A stretch of DNA of 26,976 nucleotides from JABDGC01 sp964466595 (GCA_964466595.1 CAYXNR010000027.1:1-26976); one strand, 5' to 3'; shown: positions 18,901 through 23,731, numbered from the stretch's first letter. Notes: generated from the sequence alone by a model not told the origin. Program-made: numbers and translations.

Positions 18901-19084
18901 CTGCTTGAGCCGATATATTTTCTTTTTCTCGAATTTTTTTATATTTATTAATTATTGGGATTATAGAGAGCTTCTTTCCTCTTATTTTTTCAAGAAGTTC
19001 TTTTACTTCTTTTATAAATAATACCTCCTCTTGAGATCGCTTTAGAAATCGCTTTAGAGGCGCTTTAGGTTTACTACCAGGCAT
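6980..19084 (-). CDS. Giant 4034-residue repeat-built protein with C-terminal membrane region (effector-like, function unknown)
   Basis: I recognise no named family. The start ATG at 19084 has GAGGAG 8 bases upstream. The product is Lys/Glu-rich and almost entirely helical, built from diverged internal repeats. A unit with core SWEEGKxxLGGxPF recurs at about residues 147-201, 1141-1210, 1882-1956, 2275-2351, 2740-2835 and 3175-3288, usually followed by an ankyrin-like S-x-TG-[LIM]-[IM]-V segment. Larger blocks also recur: FLAR[IL]Y...YTD at about 379 and 1582, EDERQ[VL]FQ...FPLD at about 572 and 1747, and CKIS...LYLY near 2850 and 3330. A Gln-Glu-Pro tract lies at 228-257. Three or four hydrophobic segments lie at about 3718-3743, 3770-3813 and 3900-3930, followed by an acidic Ala/Glu/Gly tail and a basic Ser/Thr/Pro-rich end. 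There is no N-terminal signal peptide. The layout suits a secreted, membrane-inserting scaffold, but that is inference. Confidence 0.95.
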   Translation of the reverse strand: MPGSKPKAPLKRFLKRSQEEVLFIKEVKELLEKIRGKKLSIIPIINKYKKIREKENISAQAEHEEILALFDEVSKNFSSDQVGYFKSKFVEEILSKKAERKLDQKYKPAHNNLVYGILFSERLRESIGDNRFKTLKESVRKFSDKQIRQLDKKLRKRFLKYVALQERKDRHVAWQEVEELLGGEANSERFKESARALVHDFTNEDVEEMRQQYATELVENIFQQLPRQEPQEPQEPQEPQEPQESQESQEPQEPQEPQQQFPSAQAEPDEQKEQELDQAQRKFFMSKEELEVAREDVAIEQKRHSAMAIIKQGIIGYAGYKFNYFDSESDYEVGNFETECDFIKLEAVLQESGGEDPQGHYHTRIGESEYLYKINLHDRWKIVFLARLYKTVKQYENAKDVDKNAALKLYNELGEQIERAVNHLHENKSSYTDQNAWVGGAPNAYAEVLIAICISYKESLFKQSHLNVKEYLDVEELAILKLFGDLGESEIKRKRWKEKADEQEMKKKEEQERKKRRGAQEELSPSPVIKDKQKEQIDRTSLKNSLDAQLKVLKESEHYSKPKEAAKLVSLFKKLNGYIQEDERQVFQEDPEVQEIYKDLSEQVVQGIESLDSLETSKGFLGTTKASLETIKALLNCFDVCKFPLDTLVKKYVEEYGKKGYPNPEARIIWELLKIENSKSFALHCIDSALDEVGNEGKGLRKGLIVAMTWKIGPETSRYVKEMRAGLKKLIGKERFDKLMAKVLKDHPLQFITSADIDKLLEALKDRDILKQFAEKGCLSQALIRLYQEKKSVAELIEILTSLAKEDKKSYLILLKELAAEPQAEQEEKGQESQQPERQQVLENSRQILLDLINDLIGTQEVTELFPLLFQGKTSRFSLQLLDKVPADRARELINIIDKPLLLSHLKDKAIVQWLANKGGKHSYLYTVLKILEKGIEKYAVRELLKEFENDSKTCKILVENLSTEERVNYQLLKLNKLKTEINLDDQVNPEINDLSKILLNNAVNFISIMIGQKDHADYSEIFKTATALINNIFKTINGDDCLFLSLYNNEVETETKLKIILSLTNSVSHYLPERKQEFVSYLLQICLPEEKKAFALQILNAGEKEEKSQANEVLNEFQIRFLLDENLAKLAELDFDPKTRIDQIKKLNKEQRIDFLNHFSSWKEGKKMLGGDPFQLEVFKEKAKALSHDFDGNDMVKLKSSQTGIIVCFHNLNNKESLYLDTRLIFNLLRDIDVIKLFNQLEVKSLGNLLLWVLGTITKAIEKYPDFSLFLLDLLKDGDILQFFAKTEATKGKSVLLWILEETTREINAGVTERVSAILKEIEKNKETYPISFDLLPVNYLIIKLRYEIRSQNNKEAEIIYQTLTSKAMQLLSHDPQNPQSLSEVKNILQGFIEPQYRLDYLVAACVNDPGRNTKEQAKIILRLIDAFAVNEKNTQAETKKEFAFKLLEACLPNQEEKDEENVNKNKNDLMLELFNHDGLVALLGDNYYQELKRRVAVPRQFFTLDGERECRVRKERERRLTVARIRKGVEAHISKLKLSKEDFEAVLKIIESNKKADGANSLDKDYEDICKITKVADHEKRKLVFLARIYCTVKDKNKKLYQELGEVVEKAITHVRENRKAYTDAAPQANEVGGTLDPFSDYVLTLITISNCCREFSPEGYFPSWIDAETHLDSAAAKRKNEWSQGVSTTPIPSIEEIEDGNLKEQAQRSLLKYQLNHYLAKFIKKAHDARLNLNQKLADTFKSLGQHIPEDERQLFQDNAEVKNIYQQLSIEAVKSIKAVGSGQIESFINCFTYCGFPLDMLVDQYLKNRLPLAREVSLIPALLKKETSKAFALQLLARVLREDKGDEFALRMLIATSAKHEAYAILIDKVKEMTPERQEEILKADNALKVSFILRLASWEEGKEMLGGKPFNPVHFRKKGDFLLRRDGDEGGYSKDYSQGLEESETGRMISFTGNRNRISFIRVLKRTKKEYMLAILKDEDIIKILAGREFEKEKETALHVALQELVDKKMSKEEWKIELESLEGKKVYPIIFKELPKEVRIRHLISKAEVKVPLLIEELKDLKKGQEEKDQISNDEKAIHKKLFQEVLDLTKLCDETDNPDSINSLVALIDSILGMFKDKIEPLLELQRYTMQSLRLEENHQEAAETMLSVFHLSIKHLDSEKHAKEYTKEDLEAAEDLLASTVEEKQEEELQSSLPKEPLRLPQLEHFALQFIKMVGLDKQDQKQKGQENQFLNELSLKLLMDRTFSGQGTIDEAARDILRSRMNQLSPEQIRKLDKNLVISFLKYLYSWDEGKKILGKDPENFKATAEALRKGVDIKDIKEALRHSATGLMVAFTFSNENRDEIISLIEANAGIQSKREEEPKEDLRPQAEAALRPQAALPKEEEREEAHNELKIREFGLNLLQELSPNGVLYKQFDLGDDYYHRIVKACFYHCNEHDKNLHLKLSDCLLEDLKRNFSEFIQSKNKHAFLAVLQEGRILQALADRGFSKEASEMGLIKKDEAANALFTLYKASRMSPPELNEVLNKLEERNKEAYEVLLKVLPPKIRINYFFEKLDQLKKNLNQEEFKDEEFELQSKEEFELQSKKEKELYQLCDLLRKEAEQLIEHFKEKDKFEQANLSIKVEEIIGKFVEYQLPFDDLVEKYMSLYSKESPQVKAAKIGTLFVNRKIPIESFISDLLKEEDFGGQAQEEKENINKERQELAFWLLMDPDVSDQITQAQYKQLKSRAIAFLTVDELKKLNKEQRKELLLRFSSWEEAKEILGGQPFNPEVVKEKINILKQGLNEQGIKEFELNKEDIQELASSATGLIVALKEENMEGIIGLIQKGANQPKEYDLILRPEPENEKDCKISDRTYLYLYKDKEHRLFYLLKETGEKTRHYLDNRNIENYLGRLLKNEKQVIITAKEDKAKKDKKIIKLYNKELHGAILKLTFPKGHTPSKTGEAGWGLLEELSSKEGVFEKSLIAQFQKLGYRTDLVRASIYHHRKINFDLKFNPEIRREIFADLGHFMKNGSKDALLAALQDKYLIKLFANESTTWDAMRNYIAGLANEDKSKKYNYLSSLLARLKEKGFLDVSKLKEKSFMDDMLQIEKILVELEKDDDREAYYKLFQELSMLFSMEKMKKEDFKWLEKNAKVNKHFLSYVMLTRPDMVCDMNFEDLYKKSNLSKKDVKSIRGLDKKSRAAWLNQAPWGGTEKSREKEEEKEEEKEEKVEPVLEILGEEPFKLKTFRDNARALSHQFKYKDIIEALIKKNAKTGRLDEFSDTATIVLFHETSNIPALRKAFSRYPESARVMAWRLLEELSEGKPLRGCDLYLMPYPKPKEDLLPENKNACKISNKSHLYLYRTKEGELFYYLSDGENGARAFPLGNVENLDQAALIKTFKKKEEEALEEFHCRIPWSKGDFEFSRSILAHTAGRGHTHPESELLYSLKDTRLSFDKAIAAVEERGAQGAVERADDFSYLRFFVEISFLHRQKSDQYQPDINNDLVREYIYKHPSETSKEANISAIHSILADSEIIIRLAESSSFVDKGRNRYNEFGEWIEDKVEQVQKFVGLKASEQDEEEKEEKVKRQLTCLGQLLENAGKQDFMFEQLLSAYTNLNSKNSEAAKEAAKEAAKEAAAGYLLKELPRFIEGYSYINTNIEKEEADALVKAYLAAKGSRRLKKAFKKRVDDPKTDLTISKLFYILIFSNPKLLDLEAQDLPLTWVGEIWEGLKAAFEVFMAAYAVKSLVSLILSPARAIMSPLESLSPSANQEAQKVNNYAKYSTFVLLAMAGSPAYPLWLVIGLGALATATVSTLLYYSHKAGAAVMDKYILDKEQEAKKAYDLIKKGCKDYPKEFNEALKDKKAAAKILQNLFLCEKHGMNIAEEPGVPVDLIEKLQALKKHHYYQEKGFIWSGMVSIVSLFSLGFLAESPLTLWVRALWCKNKEIDTNKRVLPKVPLEAAEAEAGPVEAGPAGAAIEEAKAEATGAGVEDARALPASHSQDPVFPSYSTKFQDPGRKRTNSDTLPQKETPSPTRGGAGGPVNH
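8211..8252 (-). repeat. 12-bp in-frame tandem repeat in the giant gene
   Basis: Three exact copies of GCTTCCTTAGCC (8211-8246) plus a partial fourth. Read on the coding strand they give repeats of KEAA inside a helical segment just before the C-terminal membrane region. Length change would keep the frame. Confidence 0.85.
11309..11356 (-). repeat. 24-bp in-frame tandem duplication in the giant gene
   Basis: Two perfect adjacent 24-bp units (11309-11332 and 11333-11356) encode EEFELQSK twice in the giant protein. Perfect identity implies a recent slippage event. Confidence 0.85.
18315..18404 (-). repeat. 9-bp minisatellite encoding a Gln-Glu-Pro/Ser tract in the giant gene
   Basis: Ten 9-bp units on the plus strand (GGCTCTTGT, with two GACTCTTGT variants in the middle and a final GGCTCTTGC) encode QEP x5, QES x2, QEP x3 at about residues 228-257 of the giant protein. 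The unit length keeps the frame, so copy-number change would alter a flexible proline-rich spacer without disrupting the gene. Confidence 0.95.
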
Positions 19085-19160
19085 TGAAAAATCTCCTCGT
19101 TATCTGCTTTAGGTCTATATTTTTTATATGTTCTTTATCTTGGCAAAGTCTTTATTTAAG

Positions 19161-19189
19161 AGTATAGTGCAAAAACAAAGAAAAATGCC
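19161..19189 (-). promoter_or_regulatory. Possible promoter of the giant gene
   Basis: On the minus strand TATACT (19166-19161) gives a good -10 box about 80 bases before the giant gene's ATG; the hexamer 17 bp upstream (GGCATT) is a poor -35. The ribosome-binding site GAGGAG is at 19098-19093. Inference only. Confidence 0.3.
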
Positions 19190-19260
19190 TCAAAATAACT
19201 AATTGATAAATTTAACTATTTAATAATTTAAAACTCTGTCTATATACGGTACAAAAATCA

Positions 19261-19379
19261 TTTTTGTCATTCTGAGCATTTTTGTCATTCTGAGCGCAGC
19301 GAAGAATCTGTATCTCATTGATAATTCAGATCCTTCGCTACGCTCAGGATGACAATCGGGGCTCAGGATGACAATCGGG
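19261..19379. repeat. Palindromic dispersed-repeat element with duplicated tips
   Basis: Within the 376-bp gap 19085-19460, two 29-bp arms (19282-19310 and 19327-19355) are inverted copies with 3 mismatches around a 16-base centre. They contain the GTCATTCTGAGCGCAGCGAA-type repeat known in many bacterial genomes. On the left an 18-bp piece of the tip is directly repeated (19261-19278, 19279-19296); on the right a 19-bp piece is directly repeated (19342-19360, 19361-19379). A small predicted ORF across it is an artefact. Apart from this element, the giant gene's leader and the 19410 repeats, the gap shows nothing. Confidence 0.85.
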
Positions 19380-19409
19380 AGCGCACCATACGAATCCAAA
19401 ATTATTTTT

Positions 19410-19450
19410 ATCAATTTTACCATAAATAAATTGATCAATTATACCATAAA
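19410..19450. promoter_or_regulatory. Two direct 17-bp repeats before the M20 peptidase gene
   Basis: ATCAATTTTACCATAAA (19410-19426) and ATCAATTATACCATAAA (19434-19450) differ at one base, are offset by 24 bp, and end 10 bases before the ATG at 19461. The AT-rich spacer contains TTGATCAA. They could be a regulator's binding sites or a simple local duplication; the sequence does not decide. Confidence 0.35.
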
Positions 19451-19460
19451 CTTCTAAATT

Positions 19461-20834
19461 ATGCACAAATCAGGAATAATTAAAAATCACCTATTTAACC
19501 TCAACTTAAGGCAGATTTTTTTCAGCTTATTGCTTCTATTAAGCTCTTCAAGCTTATTGCTTCTATTAAGCTCTTCAATAGTGGCCTCCCCAGCCCAGGC
19601 TGCTGACAAAATCGAAAGCCAAATTTCTTCTTATGTAAACACTCACCTACCCGAGCAACTTTCCTTCTTAGCCAAACTCGTAAACATCAATAGCGGCACG
19701 TCCAACCTCACTGGTGTTCGCCAAATAGGCGCGCTCTTCGCTCCCCAATTCGAAGCCCTGGGTTTTACAGTTCACTTTGCGGAAGAACCCGCAAAAATGC
19801 AGCGAGCAGCAACTTTGATTGCTGAACATCCTACCAACAAAGGAAAAAAAATAATTTTAATTGGTCATTTAGACACTGTTTTTCCTGCAGCAAGCCCCTT
19901 TCAGCGCTTTAAACAAGAAGGCAAATTTGCAAAAGGACCAGGCGTAGTTGACGATAAAGGTGGTGATGTCGTTATTCTCTATGCCTTAAAAGCCTTAGCA
20001 GCTACAAATGCACTTACTGAGGCAAATATCACTGTCGTTTTAACCGGTGATGAAGAAGATTCCGGAAAACCCACTTCTATCTCGCGAAAGCCCTTAATTG
20101 ATCTCGCCCAAAAAACTGATATCGCCTTAGATTTCGAAGCTGCTATCGACGCTGATACAGCCACTGTCGCACGTCGAGGCATTAGCTCTTGGACCTTAAG
20201 CACCGAAGGGAAAGAAGCACATTCTTCAAGTATTTTTTCAGAAAAATCTGGCTTTGGTGCTATTTACGAATTAGTTCGCATTCTGGATACGATGCGTGTA
20301 CAGCTTTCTCATGAAAAGAATTTATCCTGCAGTCCGGGACTCATTCTAGGGGGAACAGCAGTCAACTATGATAAAAATAATTCACAGGGGACAGCCTTTG
20401 GAAAAGGAAATGTGATTGCTAAAATTGCAATGAGCAAAGGTGATTTACGCTTTTTGACGCCTGAACAAAAAATCGAAGCAGAAAAGAAGATCTCTGCTAT
20501 TGTCAATGCTCATTTACCTGGCACCACAGCCTCTATCCACTTTCAAGATGGCATACCTGCCATGCCCCCTGCAGCAGCTAATTTTAAGCTGCTACAAAAA
20601 TATAGCGAGGCAAGCCTCCGCTTAGGCTATGGTCCAGTGAAGGCGCTTGATCCCGGAAGTAGAGGAGCAGGCGACATTTCACATCTTGCTTCTTTAGTAT
20701 CTGCTTCCTTAGCAGGACTGGGACCTGTTGGCACAGGAACGCATTCTGACCAAGAAACCTTGGATATCTCTTCTTTGCCTATTCAAACCAAACGAGCAGC
20801 CTTACTCATTTATTCGCTCAGCCAAGAGAAGTAA
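19461..20834 (+). CDS. Exported M20-family zinc metallopeptidase (CPG2/glutamate carboxypeptidase-like)
   Basis: The 457-residue product is predicted to be a dinuclear-zinc exopeptidase acting in the periplasm. A long Leu/Ser signal peptide (residues about 20-48) ends in SPAQA before ADKIE, a clear signal-peptidase site. The M20 motifs are complete: GHLDTVF (H136, D138), GPGVVDDKGG (D164), GDEED (E198 general base, E199), DFEAA (E226) and GTHSD (H428). The dimerisation domain lies between about 240 and 350. Length and order follow Pseudomonas carboxypeptidase G2, which removes C-terminal glutamate from folates; the substrate here is unknown. The signal peptide core contains a perfect 27-bp duplication. 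The stop overlaps the end of convergent birA by 17 bp. No Shine-Dalgarno is obvious. Confidence 0.92.
   Translation: MHKSGIIKNHLFNLNLRQIFFSLLLLLSSSSLLLLLSSSIVASPAQAADKIESQISSYVNTHLPEQLSFLAKLVNINSGTSNLTGVRQIGALFAPQFEALGFTVHFAEEPAKMQRAATLIAEHPTNKGKKIILIGHLDTVFPAASPFQRFKQEGKFAKGPGVVDDKGGDVVILYALKALAATNALTEANITVVLTGDEEDSGKPTSISRKPLIDLAQKTDIALDFEAAIDADTATVARRGISSWTLSTEGKEAHSSSIFSEKSGFGAIYELVRILDTMRVQLSHEKNLSCSPGLILGGTAVNYDKNNSQGTAFGKGNVIAKIAMSKGDLRFLTPEQKIEAEKKISAIVNAHLPGTTASIHFQDGIPAMPPAAANFKLLQKYSEASLRLGYGPVKALDPGSRGAGDISHLASLVSASLAGLGPVGTGTHSDQETLDISSLPIQTKRAALLIYSLSQEK
19524..19577 (+). repeat. Perfect 27-bp tandem repeat inside the signal-peptide codons
   Basis: Units 19524-19550 and 19551-19577 are identical and in frame. 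They double a nine-residue SLLLLLSSS-type segment, lengthening the hydrophobic core of the M20 enzyme's signal peptide. Confidence 0.95.
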
Positions 20835-21633
20835 GGCGTACCGAAACCTCTCCATAGCAAAATTGAAGTTCTTTACCTTCTGCGGTAAGTAAGCATAAAT
20901 GACCTGCTTCGCTTAGTCCCTGCGCCAAGCCTTGTACTATCTTTGAGCCCATATGCACTTCAATTTCTTTATGCAAAAGCAAATCATATTTTCGAAGAGC
21001 TGCTAAAAAAGGTTTGAGACCTTCTGCCTGAAAAAGAGTCAGGCCTTGTAATAAGCTATCTAATACAACACCTACCACCAGATTACGCGAAACTGAGCGA
21101 GCTAAAATTTCTTCAACCGCTATCCAAGCCGGGTTTGTTTCTTTTGGCAAGGAAAGATTCAAACCAATTCCAATAACCACCCAATTTTGCTGAAAAGAAA
21201 CCAAATTTTCTAATAACAGTCCCGCCAATTTGCGACCGGAAAAGAAAATATCATTCGGCCATTTCAAACCAAGACCTGCCTCAAGACCCAGTTTTTCTAA
21301 GGCTTGAATCAGCAAAACCCCAGAGACCAAACTTAAAGAAGACAGGCCGGAAAAAGAAGCGGGAAAAGACCAAGCCAAAGAACAATAAATATTGCTGGCA
21401 TAAGGCGAGAACCAAGTTTTACCCTGACGACCACGGCCCTGCGTTTGCTCCTCTGCCAAACAAGCCCAACCTGACTTTCTTTTACTCAAAAATCTTTTAC
21501 CGGCTTCGAGAAGATAAGTATTGGTAGAAGTTATTGACTGGAAAATATCCAGCTGCCATAATGCGCCACGATTTTGGGGGGAGATGGCCGCTATGATTCT
21601 TTTAAGATCAAGCTTTTCGGTCTGTTCTTTCAT
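20818..21633 (-). CDS. birA: Biotin--[acetyl-CoA carboxylase] ligase BirA, catalytic form without the repressor domain
   Basis: The enzyme activates biotin as biotinyl-5'-AMP and attaches it to the biotin carboxyl carrier protein of acetyl-CoA carboxylase. The 271-residue product has the ITSTNTYLLEAG segment, the adenylate-binding loop GRGRQG (66-71), the KWPND motif (124-128), GRKLAGLLLE, and the C-terminal SH3-like domain (about 225-271, ending GEVSVRL). The N-terminal winged helix of E. coli BirA (about 60 residues) is absent; the protein begins in the linker (LDLKRIIAAISPQ). It is thus a group I ligase and should not repress bio genes directly. It is convergent with the M20 gene (17-bp overlap) and divergent from the isochorismatase-like gene 75 bp away. 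Confidence 0.93.
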   Translation of the reverse strand: MKEQTEKLDLKRIIAAISPQNRGALWQLDIFQSITSTNTYLLEAGKRFLSKRKSGWACLAEEQTQGRGRQGKTWFSPYASNIYCSLAWSFPASFSGLSSLSLVSGVLLIQALEKLGLEAGLGLKWPNDIFFSGRKLAGLLLENLVSFQQNWVVIGIGLNLSLPKETNPAWIAVEEILARSVSRNLVVGVVLDSLLQGLTLFQAEGLKPFLAALRKYDLLLHKEIEVHMGSKIVQGLAQGLSEAGHLCLLTAEGKELQFCYGEVSVRLTSLG

Positions 21634-21708
21634 AGTACAATTTTTCTATTGCATAAGTTGTCAAAGAAAGGTAAATTGAACATTATTTCACGCACTTAAG
21701 GATATCCT

Positions 21709-22293
21709 ATGAAAACTGCTCTTTTATTAATCGAAATACAGAACGACTATTTTCCAAATGGCCGGATGCCTATTGAAAAAAGTACCTATGTTGCTGCCAA
21801 GAGCAAGCAACTCTTACAAGCCTATCGCGCTCGTGAATGGCCTGTCATTCATGTACAACATATTTCAACTCGTCCTAATGATAGCTATTTTCTGCCTTGT
21901 ACAAAAGGCTCTGAATTTCATCCTGATTTTCAGCCGACTAAGGGTGAATTTATTGTCAAAAAACATTATCCCAATAGTTTCCGTGATACCACCTTATTGA
22001 ATATCCTCACCAAGAACCATATTAATCATTTAACTATTTGTGGCATGATGACTCACAGCGCTATCGATGCAACCATCAAAGCGGCTTACGACAATGGCAT
22101 GTTGTGCACCGTCCTCCATGATGCCTGCGCAACCAAGGATCTTCATTTTAGTGAAACCATTATCCCAGCTCAAAATGTACACCATTCTTTTTTGGCCTCT
22201 CTCGAACCTATTTATGCTACGGTTTTAAACACGGATTCATTCTTACAAATGATTAGTGTGCGTAGCACTTCTAATATGGCTATTTCTGCCTAG
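21709..22293 (+). CDS. Isochorismatase-fold (cysteine hydrolase family) protein lacking the catalytic cysteine
   Basis: The 194-residue cytoplasmic protein has the isochorismatase-like fold: KTALLLIEIQNDYFPNGRMP at the start, VIHVQHISTRP, VKKHYPNSF, and GMMTHSAIDATIKAAYDNG, then HDACATKDL. In active family members the triad is Asp (in DxQNDF), Lys and Cys (in GMMTHMCIDAT). Here the first position is Glu (E9), the Lys is kept (K85), and the nucleophilic Cys is Ala (A118). The surrounding sequence is otherwise intact and the reading frame undamaged, which suggests a retained non-hydrolytic role or a very recent loss. AAGGA is 8 or so bases before the ATG. Substrate is unknown. The residue comparison relies on my recall of the family. 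Confidence 0.88.
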   Translation: MKTALLLIEIQNDYFPNGRMPIEKSTYVAAKSKQLLQAYRAREWPVIHVQHISTRPNDSYFLPCTKGSEFHPDFQPTKGEFIVKKHYPNSFRDTTLLNILTKNHINHLTICGMMTHSAIDATIKAAYDNGMLCTVLHDACATKDLHFSETIIPAQNVHHSFLASLEPIYATVLNTDSFLQMISVRSTSNMAISA

Positions 22294-22322
22294 AGAATAT
22301 ATATTCACAACCTATCTTCCTT

Positions 22323-22351
22323 GCCTCTCTCTTTTTTAAAATGAGAGAGGC
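22323..22351 (+). promoter_or_regulatory. Hairpin in the mutY leader covering the purine-rich ribosome site
   Basis: GCCTCTCTC (22323-22331) pairs exactly with GAGAGAGGC (22343-22351). The right arm is the only Shine-Dalgarno-like run before the mutY GTG at 22365, so folding could limit initiation. With no T run after it, it is a poor terminator for the upstream gene. Confidence 0.4.
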
Positions 22352-22364
22352 GGAAAAGTCTTAG

Positions 22365-23435
22365 GTGCAAACTGTGGCAAAATTAAGCCCGCAACTCTTT
22401 CAGAAAATTGTTTTACAATGGTTTGATCGCTATGGTCGTCACCATCTTCCCTGGCAGCAAAATAAGACGCCTTATCGAGTCTGGATCTCTGAAATCATGC
22501 TCCAGCAAACCCAGGTGACAACCGTCATCCCTTATTTTCAGCGTTTCCTGACTCGCTTTCCGGATCTCGCTTCACTTGCAAGAGCTAAAGAAGATGAGGT
22601 TTTGCATCTCTGGACTGGACTCGGTTATTACAGCCGAGCTCGTTCCTTGCACCGTTGCGCTCAAATTATTCAAAATGAAGGTCAGGGAAAATTTCCGGAT
22701 AATTTAGCCGAACTGCAGAGCTTGCCAGGCATTGGCCGCTCCACGGCAGGCGCGATTTTAAGTTCTGCCTTTAACAAGAAAGCCACTATCCTAGATGGGA
22801 ATGTTAAAAGATTACTCGCTCGTGTGCATGCCGTGACTGAAGCTCTGGATGATAAGAAAACCTTGGCTCGGCTTTGGCAACTGGCGGAAGCGTATACGCC
22901 TTCAAAACAAGTCGCCAATTATACTCAGGTGATGATGGATTTAGGCGCAACTCTCTGCACGGCTAAAAATCCACGTTGCTCTGCCTGCCCGCTCACCACT
23001 TATTGCAAGGCCCATCAGCAAGGCTTAACGAGCGTCTTACCGTATAAAAAGAAAAAAAGCAGCCTTCCCATCCGCCAAACTACTTTTATTATCTTACAAA
23101 ACAAGGCTAAGATCTTATTACAAAAAAGACCGCCAACTGGCATTTGGGGCGGCTTATGGTCTTTACCGGAAATTCCTGAAAAAGCCTCTCGTTCTGAAAT
23201 TAAACAATATTGTTTAAAACAATTTCACTTGCAGATCAAAGAAAGCGAGGCTCTCAAACCCTTTCGACACAGCTTTACGCATTTTCATTTAGAAATCTAT
23301 CCTATACGCCTCAGGCTCGATACTGCTTGCCCCACAAGCCTAGCTAGCCCCAGTCAAATTTGGTATAGTTTGCGACGTCCACAGGCAATCGGTCTACCGA
23401 GACCCGTACTTTCGCTCTTAGGAGAGCTCCTATGA
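22365..23435 (+). CDS. mutY: Adenine DNA glycosylase MutY
   Basis: MutY removes adenine mispaired with 8-oxoguanine in the GO repair pathway. The 356-residue product has the HhH-GPD fold: SEIMLQQTQV with the catalytic Glu (E43), the helix-hairpin-helix LPGIGRSTAGAI, the catalytic Asp in ILDGNVKRLLAR (D144), and a 4Fe-4S cluster C198-x6-C205-x2-C208-x5-C214. A C-terminal NUDIX-like oxoG-recognition domain runs from about 235 to 350 (LLQKRPPTGIWGGLWSLPE, FRHSFTHFHL). Length is normal. The start is a GTG; an in-frame ATG at 22341 is closed by TAG before it. Its stop overlaps the yggX start in ATGA, as expected for the conserved mutY-yggX pair. Confidence 0.97.
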   Translation: MQTVAKLSPQLFQKIVLQWFDRYGRHHLPWQQNKTPYRVWISEIMLQQTQVTTVIPYFQRFLTRFPDLASLARAKEDEVLHLWTGLGYYSRARSLHRCAQIIQNEGQGKFPDNLAELQSLPGIGRSTAGAILSSAFNKKATILDGNVKRLLARVHAVTEALDDKKTLARLWQLAEAYTPSKQVANYTQVMMDLGATLCTAKNPRCSACPLTTYCKAHQQGLTSVLPYKKKKSSLPIRQTTFIILQNKAKILLQKRPPTGIWGGLWSLPEIPEKASRSEIKQYCLKQFHLQIKESEALKPFRHSFTHFHLEIYPIRLRLDTACPTSLASPSQIWYSLRRPQAIGLPRPVLSLLGELL

Positions 23436-23707
23436 CCCGCTATCTTGAATGCAGCAAACTCAACAAAAATGCCGAAGGTCTCGACAAGCCGCCCTTTTCG
23501 AATGAACTCGGCCAAAAAATTTACGAAAGCATTTCAAAAGAAGCCTGGCAACTCTGGCTGGGTCATCAAACTATGCTCATTAATGAATATCGCTTAAGCT
23601 CCATCGATCCGAAAGCCCGGCTTTTTCTTCTAGAAGAACTTGAAAAATTTCTTTTCGGCACAGGCAGCAATAAACCCGAAGGCTATCAGCCGCCCCAGCA
23701 AGCCTGA
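23432..23707 (+). CDS. yggX: Probable Fe(2+)-trafficking protein YggX
   Basis: This 91-residue cytoplasmic protein is linked in enterics to protection of iron-sulfur clusters and oxidative-stress resistance. It matches the family along its length: the conserved cysteine near the start (YLECSKL, C7), AEGLDKPPF, ELGQKIYESISKEAWQLWLGHQTMLINEYRL, and the C-terminal FLFGTG...EGYQPP. The ATG overlaps the mutY stop by 4 bases (ATGA), implying translational coupling. Co-location with mutY, an iron-sulfur enzyme for oxidative damage, is conserved in gammaproteobacteria. Confidence 0.96.
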   Translation: MTRYLECSKLNKNAEGLDKPPFSNELGQKIYESISKEAWQLWLGHQTMLINEYRLSSIDPKARLFLLEELEKFLFGTGSNKPEGYQPPQQA

Positions 23708-23731
23708 AGATAAAATTAGACAAACTTATTC

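Noticed and set aside
19220..19438. Minus-strand 72-codon open frame
   Set aside because: It is formed almost wholly by the palindromic repeat element, which often yields spurious frames.
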